In this document: positions 58,501-64,000 of the stretch, in pieces
Layout of the letters: each line of letters starts with the position of its first letter
Position numbering within the stretch: position 1 is the stretch's first letter
Assembly: GCA_963921425.1 (NCBI GenBank)
Contig: OY992836.1
Location: 22,051,889 to 22,115,888 of the forward strand
Origin: Dryas octopetala
Lineage: Eukaryota; Streptophyta; Magnoliopsida; Rosales; Rosaceae
DNA length: 64,000 nt
Direction: 5' to 3'
Program-made: the position numbers and the translations under genes
The notes under the pieces: model-generated
Told to the model about the DNA's origin: nothing
Databases searched by the model: none
Seen by the model: the letters and a program-made list of their open reading frames with translations, nothing else

Positions 58501-60206
58501 TGCAATACGATTATCATGAAAACAGAGAAAAATATCTTTTTTTTTTTTTTGTGAGATTGAATTTTTCTAGTTTCGTGATTACTCTTAGTTGAGTTTTTCT
58601 TATTACAGTCATGTGTAGGAATTCACTCTAATAATCACATTAATTAATGGTCGACAATGAACCATCTCCACGTAAATATCATTTAAATAAAAACCAATTA
58701 AACGATTGGGATAAATTTGTTTTGTTTTTTTTTTAATTATTTTTTTCTACAAAATATAATTTTAAATGCTTTAAAGATGAAATAAAAAACAATTATGCAC
58801 TGATTATGAGAAATAATGGATAATGCAACTTAGAACTGCAGATTCAGCCAAATGTTCTTCATGAATTAAACCTGACAAAGACCAAATGATGGGGCTCTCA
58901 TGTGATGGAATATAATGACAAGAATACATGCAATCATGGCGAATCAAACCCATGCCATATGCCATGCCCCTTGAATGTCCTAGTTTCAGTCCAACATATC
59001 TTTTTTTAAAGCTTCAAAGAACTCTTGAAGAAAAAAAATAAAAATCTTCTAATTGTCCTAACTTGTCACTATGTGTGTCCCCCATGTGGGTAATAATATC
59101 CATTTTATTGATTCAATTAAATAATATGTAAGCAAGGTTGATTATTTTGGAATACAAAAATTCAGATGGATGATTTTGTCCTTCTCATATGATATGATAT
59201 TCACCGATTCTAGTTTTGTTTGGTTTTTAGTTCACATAGGATACCTTTTCAGCAACCATACTTGACAAAGAGACAGACCAGTGTGGGAACACAGTGGTTC
59301 TCAAGTCTGAATACATATGCATGTATATGTATTTTCTTACTATCTTTTATTTCTCTAACATGTTCATGTCACTTATTTCTCCATCTTTTATTTATAGAGG
59401 AGTTCAGTTATGTCTATACTGATTTGAACCATATATCACATATCAAAGAGTTAAATACATTTGATTTGCATCAGCGAAAGAGAAATAATATACTAATTAA
59501 AACAGCTTTTAGATTTATGAAATCAAGCTCAGATTGAAGGTAAAAGTAAGAAAAGAAACTCAAGATGAAAACTACACTCGATGTACCAAACTGTAAGCTT
59601 GTAACCTCAAAACTATGCATAACATACTTTCTGAAGTAATCTGATATCTTTAAATCTACAGAAGGGTCAAATCTTACAGGACTCTTCCGAAGTTAATGTT
59701 GCTTGAAATGTTCTTTTTACCACCTTACATGTGGCTAGAGAACTACCTTCATGTTAAGTTAGCAATCAACCTCCTCTAAGCTGCTCTTTTGTGACTGGCT
59801 CCCAAATCCACTTCAGCATTATATCCAATACAAAAGATAGTAACCCGTCATCTAAACCGGTCTCTGCTGGGCAGCAAACTTACATTATGCAATCACTATT
59901 CTTCCAAATGCATCAACCAGATAACTACTGCAGAATTTGAATCTTTGTTGAAACAACAAATCTTATCAAGCTGCATAAGCATAACAAGACGGGGATATAT
60001 TAGATATTAGTCATTTAATAACACACTATTTCTTATTCTTTTATGGCTTCTTATTAATGATGTAAGTAGATACTAGCTCAAGTTCCATAGAAGATCAAGT
60101 TAATGCGAAACCAATGCCATTATCTACCTCCAATCCTTAATCTGGATGACTGAGCTTGTTTTGTGGGAGCACTTGGAACCAACTTGAAGAAACCCCAAAT
60201 ATTCTT
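55590..60206. other. Gene-poor A/T-rich spacer
   Basis: About 4.6 kb with no convincing exon on either strand. Open frames such as 57128-57319, 57440-57655, 58278-58481 and 59220-59537 are short and lack protein-like pattern or splice partners. No terminal inverted repeats or LTRs were recognised. The right end near 60206 holds the 3' untranslated region of the FAD oxidoreductase gene. Confidence 0.5.
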
Positions 60207-63200
60207 CTAGTACTCCAAAAATCCAGCACTCCGAGCCTTGCCCAAAATTGACTCTATGCCATCATCACACAAACCAAAATTCTTTGCCACTGCAAAACCA
60301 GCATACATGCCATCCACAGCTGCACTTACAATCCCTCCAGCATAACCTGCTCCTTCGCCAACAGGGTAGAGACCTTTTAATGATGTGCTCTCATAAGTGT
60401 CATTGCTGCGGGGAATTTGGATCGGAGAGCTGGTCCTAGTCTGGAAGAACATTTAATGATTTGACAATTGTTTAAGATACCATTAATAAACTACAATGAT
60501 TTGGTGAATCTATAGATATTTTTTCAACTAAAATAAAAATGAGATACGAGAATCAGACCATTTGTTAAGTAACATCCTGTTAACATTTAAGAAAAAAAAA
60601 ATATATATATTTAACTGGGATTACCTCCACTCCATGAAGAAGGGCCTCTTTGGTGATAAAACCTGGTAACTGAGGGCTCCAAAGTCCAAGACAAGCAAAG
60701 TTCATTAGTACTCATTTGTGCATTCATCTTAAATGTAAAGGGACAGTTAATAATAACAAGAGAAGAAAGTAAAACCTCTTTGTCAAACGTTGAGATTGAA
60801 TGCTGTAAAGTCTCTGTTATATGCATGGGGAATAACTCATGGAGATTTGCTGCCTTCACTCCTAATCGGTAACTTGATGGTGGCACAGATGTTACTGAAA
60901 GAACAAGTCAAGCTTAGCTTGCTGAACATATGATGGAAAACAAATCAGAAATGGCATAACAATCCTACCTGATAACTTATTGTCCAGAAAATCTGTAACT
61001 GTCTGCACAGGCACTACAAAATTTCCCCCTCCCATTTTAGCTGCTCTTTGCTCGAACTCCCTCTAAAATAACATTAGAACATGTTTAATGCTGTTATACT
61101 TTAGCTGTAAATATGTATGTCCAACCAGGCTAAAAGACCACTTGATGCATGTTCTTTGACATAAGCATATGGCAAAATAAGATATGAGCTTAAAGAAGGG
61201 TCCTATGGCCAATCTTAAAGTTGCATTGGGTTATAACAACAACTGGTAGGGAAAAAAAATAAAATAAAAGTACATCAGAGATATGAATAGGAAGGGAAAA
61301 AGTTTACAAAAGAAACAAAAAGTACCTGAAACTCAACCCCTGCAAGAGGTCCTTGGAGATTCAATGCATCAAAATCTTTTTTTGAGACAGTCACAACAAG
61401 TGCAGCATTTGCCCACTTTGACGCACGTCGAGAAAATGACATCCCATTGATACAGATTTCAGATGGATTTGTACTAGTAAGAACAACCTGCAAATAATAT
61501 CTTAGTGACTCAATCCAGTGTTACAGGTGGACCCATCATCATTAATGATGACTCCTTGCATCTTTACATCAATTATGTGTAATTGATACATCTAGAAATT
61601 CATTCTTCACTAGACATTTACAATGCAAATATGGTTCTAACTTTTCATAATGCCCCATCTAGGAGGAAACCCACTATTGGATGATTCTTAACATATGAAA
61701 TTTTGCTTTCTTTGGTGCATTAAGTAGTCAAAGCATTGCCCTGTCAGGTGAAATAAAAATAACAATATGCTCTTCAAGAAATTTAAAAACTGAAAAAAGT
61801 ACCTGACCACCAGGACACATACAGAAGGAATAGCAGCTACGACTTGTTGCCCGCAAAGGTGCATCCCCATCCTCTCTACTTACATACTTGGCAACCTTGT
61901 AATCTGCCACTGGTACTTTACCACGTCCTCTGTGAACCTCAGTTGCCAATACAGAATACTTCATATTTGGAATAAAGAAAAAATCAATAAATAATTACAA
62001 TAGTGATCAAAGAATTTACTTAGCCTAATAACAACACATTCAAAAATTTCAAATGAAGCTGACAACGTAACCAACCTGTAAACTGTTTACTACTTCTTGA
62101 GGATGCTCAATCCGCAAACCAACCTGTTCAGGCATTTAAGTTTTTATCAAGTTAACAAAGTATTCACAAGCTCAAGCACTACAACTAATAATACCAAGGA
62201 ATCTGACTTCACCCAATACAATATCTAAAAACAAAAATGGAAAGATAGCATCTTAATGGTCAATTAGGCATATGCATAAATTTTTTCTTCTGGCAGACAA
62301 ACCATATCGAGAGGGCAAAACAGCTTCCCTTTCTTACATTCACTTCTCCAACTACACTCTATTTAATGACATTAATTATGTCCTTGACTTACTAACTGTA
62401 CATGCCTAGTGTGATCTTTGAACATAACAATAGCGTCAGAAATTTCTGAAAGGCACGGTATCGGAAGTGATGTAGGTTACAGTGGCTAGCTGATGTAGAG
62501 GATTCATGCATCCATAGACAACAAAGGGGAAGAAAGTTTCTTAGACAACAAAGTTTCTTTGAATAATCCAAATGAAAGGGGAAGAAAGTAACCCACAGCA
62601 AAATCTTTCGGGACCAAGTCCACACTATGAGATAGAAGCATTTGATAAAAATCGCGTGCAGAATGCCCAACAGCCATAACAACAGCATCATATCCCCATC
62701 TCTGGCTATTAGAGTGCAACCTGTCAACTGAATCAGAAACCTTGACACCCACAACTTGTGCATTATCTACAAGGAGATCGTCTACCCTCGTCCCAAACTT
62801 GATGGTAACCTGAGCATGTCAAAAAGCAATTATAAAAAATCTAGGATATGTAAGAAGTAATCAACATAAATCCAATAATATGCATTTGATTTAGCTAGAA
62901 AATAAATGTGCCACTCACACCCAGCTTTTGTAGATGTTGCCGGAAATTGCGAAGTAATGGAACCAATCTATCTGTTCCCAAATGAGGCTTTCCGTCAACC
63001 AAGATTCCTTCTGGAGCTCCAAAGTGAACTAAAGTTTCCATAACCTGAAGAGTAAATAAATCTGAATCAATCCACATAATGGTTGGGTAAAGGTTAAATG
63101 ATGCACTTGACTGCAAAAATACATGGTTACTATATTTTGAGTAACACAATTCATCCATGAAAAAGATAATTATCAATAAATGACCCAAGTATGACCTATC

Positions 63201-64000
63201 TATTAAAAGCAAAAATATGCCCATACTTAATTTTCAAGAATACCAGAAGAGCGTGGGTTCCTAATTAAGAGAAACCAGAATGTGTGTATGTGTGTGTACA
63301 TCTGTATGCATAATACCAATATGTCTCTTGTATCTTGTAATTGTTAAATATTAATTTTAGAGAAACTTTTGAAGTTCTCTCTTTGAACGCTATGTTGTCT
63401 ATTATAATTCATGCCTTGATAGCTCTGTATTTGATAGTCCAAATTACACAAAGAGAAACCAAAAGGATAGAGAACAGCTCTGACCGCCAAAACACTGCCG
63501 CTGTTTCTTCCAATTCTAGTCACCAGCTTTCCATCACTCCAGGTACCTGCACCACCCTGCCATGAATAAGTCCTTGATAAATGACTCAATGGTAAATATA
63601 TGTATGGATGTATGTACTACATAATGGCACATGTTTTATCTAGGCAAGAGAACAGCAATAAGTAAGAGCACAAGGTGAATCAAGTTATAAGTATAACCTC
63701 CCCAAAGCAAAAGTTGCTTTCCGGTTGCAACATCCGGCGGACAACCAAAGCACCAATGTCGCGCCCCCTCTGTTCAACGGGCTGACCTCTTTCTATTAAG
63801 GTGACATCTGCACCAAATTCCGAAAGAACAAGGGAGGCAAACAACCCTGCTGGTCCACTACCCACTACTGCAATTTTTGGTTTTCTAGCCGCTGGATACG
63901 TGTATGATTCTTGGGACCCATTGTTCATGTTATCTCCACTTTCTCTTGAAACTGTACCTTGATGTACTTTTTTAAAGTCATGTATTATACTGATCAAATC
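60207..64000 (-). CDS. PDE327: PDE327-like FAD/NAD(P)-binding oxidoreductase (5' part cut off)
   Basis: Eleven minus-strand exons within the window encode 523 residues: 64000-63698 (continues beyond the edge), 63556-63485, 63044-62919, 62809-62597, 62123-62076, 61958-61803, 61487-61326, 61062-60969, 60894-60776, 60669-60625, 60440-60207. Splices are GT-AG and phases agree. The FAD-binding Rossmann motif is IAVVGSGPAGLFASLVLSEF, followed by LIERGQPVEQRGRD. Further conserved stretches are CFGEGGAGTWSDGKL, AVGHSARDFY, SCYSFCMCPGGQ, GMSFSRRASKWANAALVVTV and the C-terminal LYPVGEGAGYAGGIVSAAVD, which closes the FAD site. The start codon and likely chloroplast transit peptide lie to the right of this window. 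It matches Arabidopsis At4g30720 (PIGMENT DEFECTIVE 327) as I recall it. The substrate is unknown; the wider family includes uncharacterised bacterial dehydrogenases. Confidence 0.92.

Noticed and set aside
1-64000. CRISPR arrays, operons, ribosome binding sites, tRNA or rRNA genes
   Set aside because: No regularly spaced identical repeats with unique spacers, no prokaryotic gene layout, and no tRNA cloverleaf or rRNA sequence that I could recognise on either strand.

Overview
This is a plant nuclear DNA window. Genes are interrupted by GT-AG introns, lie on both strands and are separated by A/T-rich spacers rich in CT/GA microsatellites, MITEs and small LTR elements. Gene content is eudicot: secondary-wall CESA7, a DYW-type PPR editing factor, eIF(iso)4G, plastid IF3, an augmin QWRF subunit. 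The protein sequences read like a rosid, possibly Rosaceae, but the exact species cannot be fixed from the sequence alone.

Layout, left to right: (1) 2.0-4.0 kb, + strand, an unrecognised plant protein with four DLN motifs at an exact 23-residue period. (2) 5.5-8.6 kb, - strand, a two-finger matrin/U1-type zinc-finger protein. (3) 8.8-11.1 kb, a transposon patch: an intact 524-bp hAT-like MITE with a perfect 8-bp target duplication, sitting in one arm of a larger fold-back element. (4) 11.8-12.1 kb, + strand, an RCI2/LTI6 membrane peptide. (5) 13.1-13.5 kb, a Tourist-like MITE. (6) 13.8-15.3 kb, + strand, F-box protein SKIP1. (7) 16.3-18.2 kb, - strand, two small secreted-precursor genes of unknown function. 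(8) 18.9-22.3 kb, - strand, MPS1/PRD2 (meiotic double-strand break factor), 10 coding exons. (9) 22.8-23.6 kb, a head-to-head cluster of TRIM mini-retrotransposons. (10) 25.0-30.5 kb, - strand, eIF(iso)4G, 9 coding exons. (11) 32.9-34.8 kb, + strand, intronless cytosolic HSP70 with a heat-shock element. (12) 35.6-39.5 kb, + strand, plastid translation initiation factor IF3, 9 exons. (13) 41.4-45.9 kb, + strand, CESA7, 12 exons. (14) 46.6-49.0 kb, - strand, a PPR-DYW protein. (15) 49.5-53.0 kb, - strand, AUG8/QWRF protein. (16) 53-60 kb, gene-poor spacer holding a possible distal, E2F-site-bearing promoter. (17) 60.2-64.0 kb, - strand, PDE327-like FAD oxidoreductase, running off the right edge.

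There are no operons, and most neighbours are functionally unrelated. Gene order nevertheless matches, as far as I recall, two duplicated Arabidopsis blocks (SKIP1-MPS1-eIFiso4G on chromosome 5; IF3-PPR-QWRF-PDE327 on chromosome 4), with HSP70, CESA7 and the small-peptide genes as local additions. All exon boundaries were assigned by hand from GT-AG signals, reading-frame phase and remembered family sequences. None was checked against transcripts.
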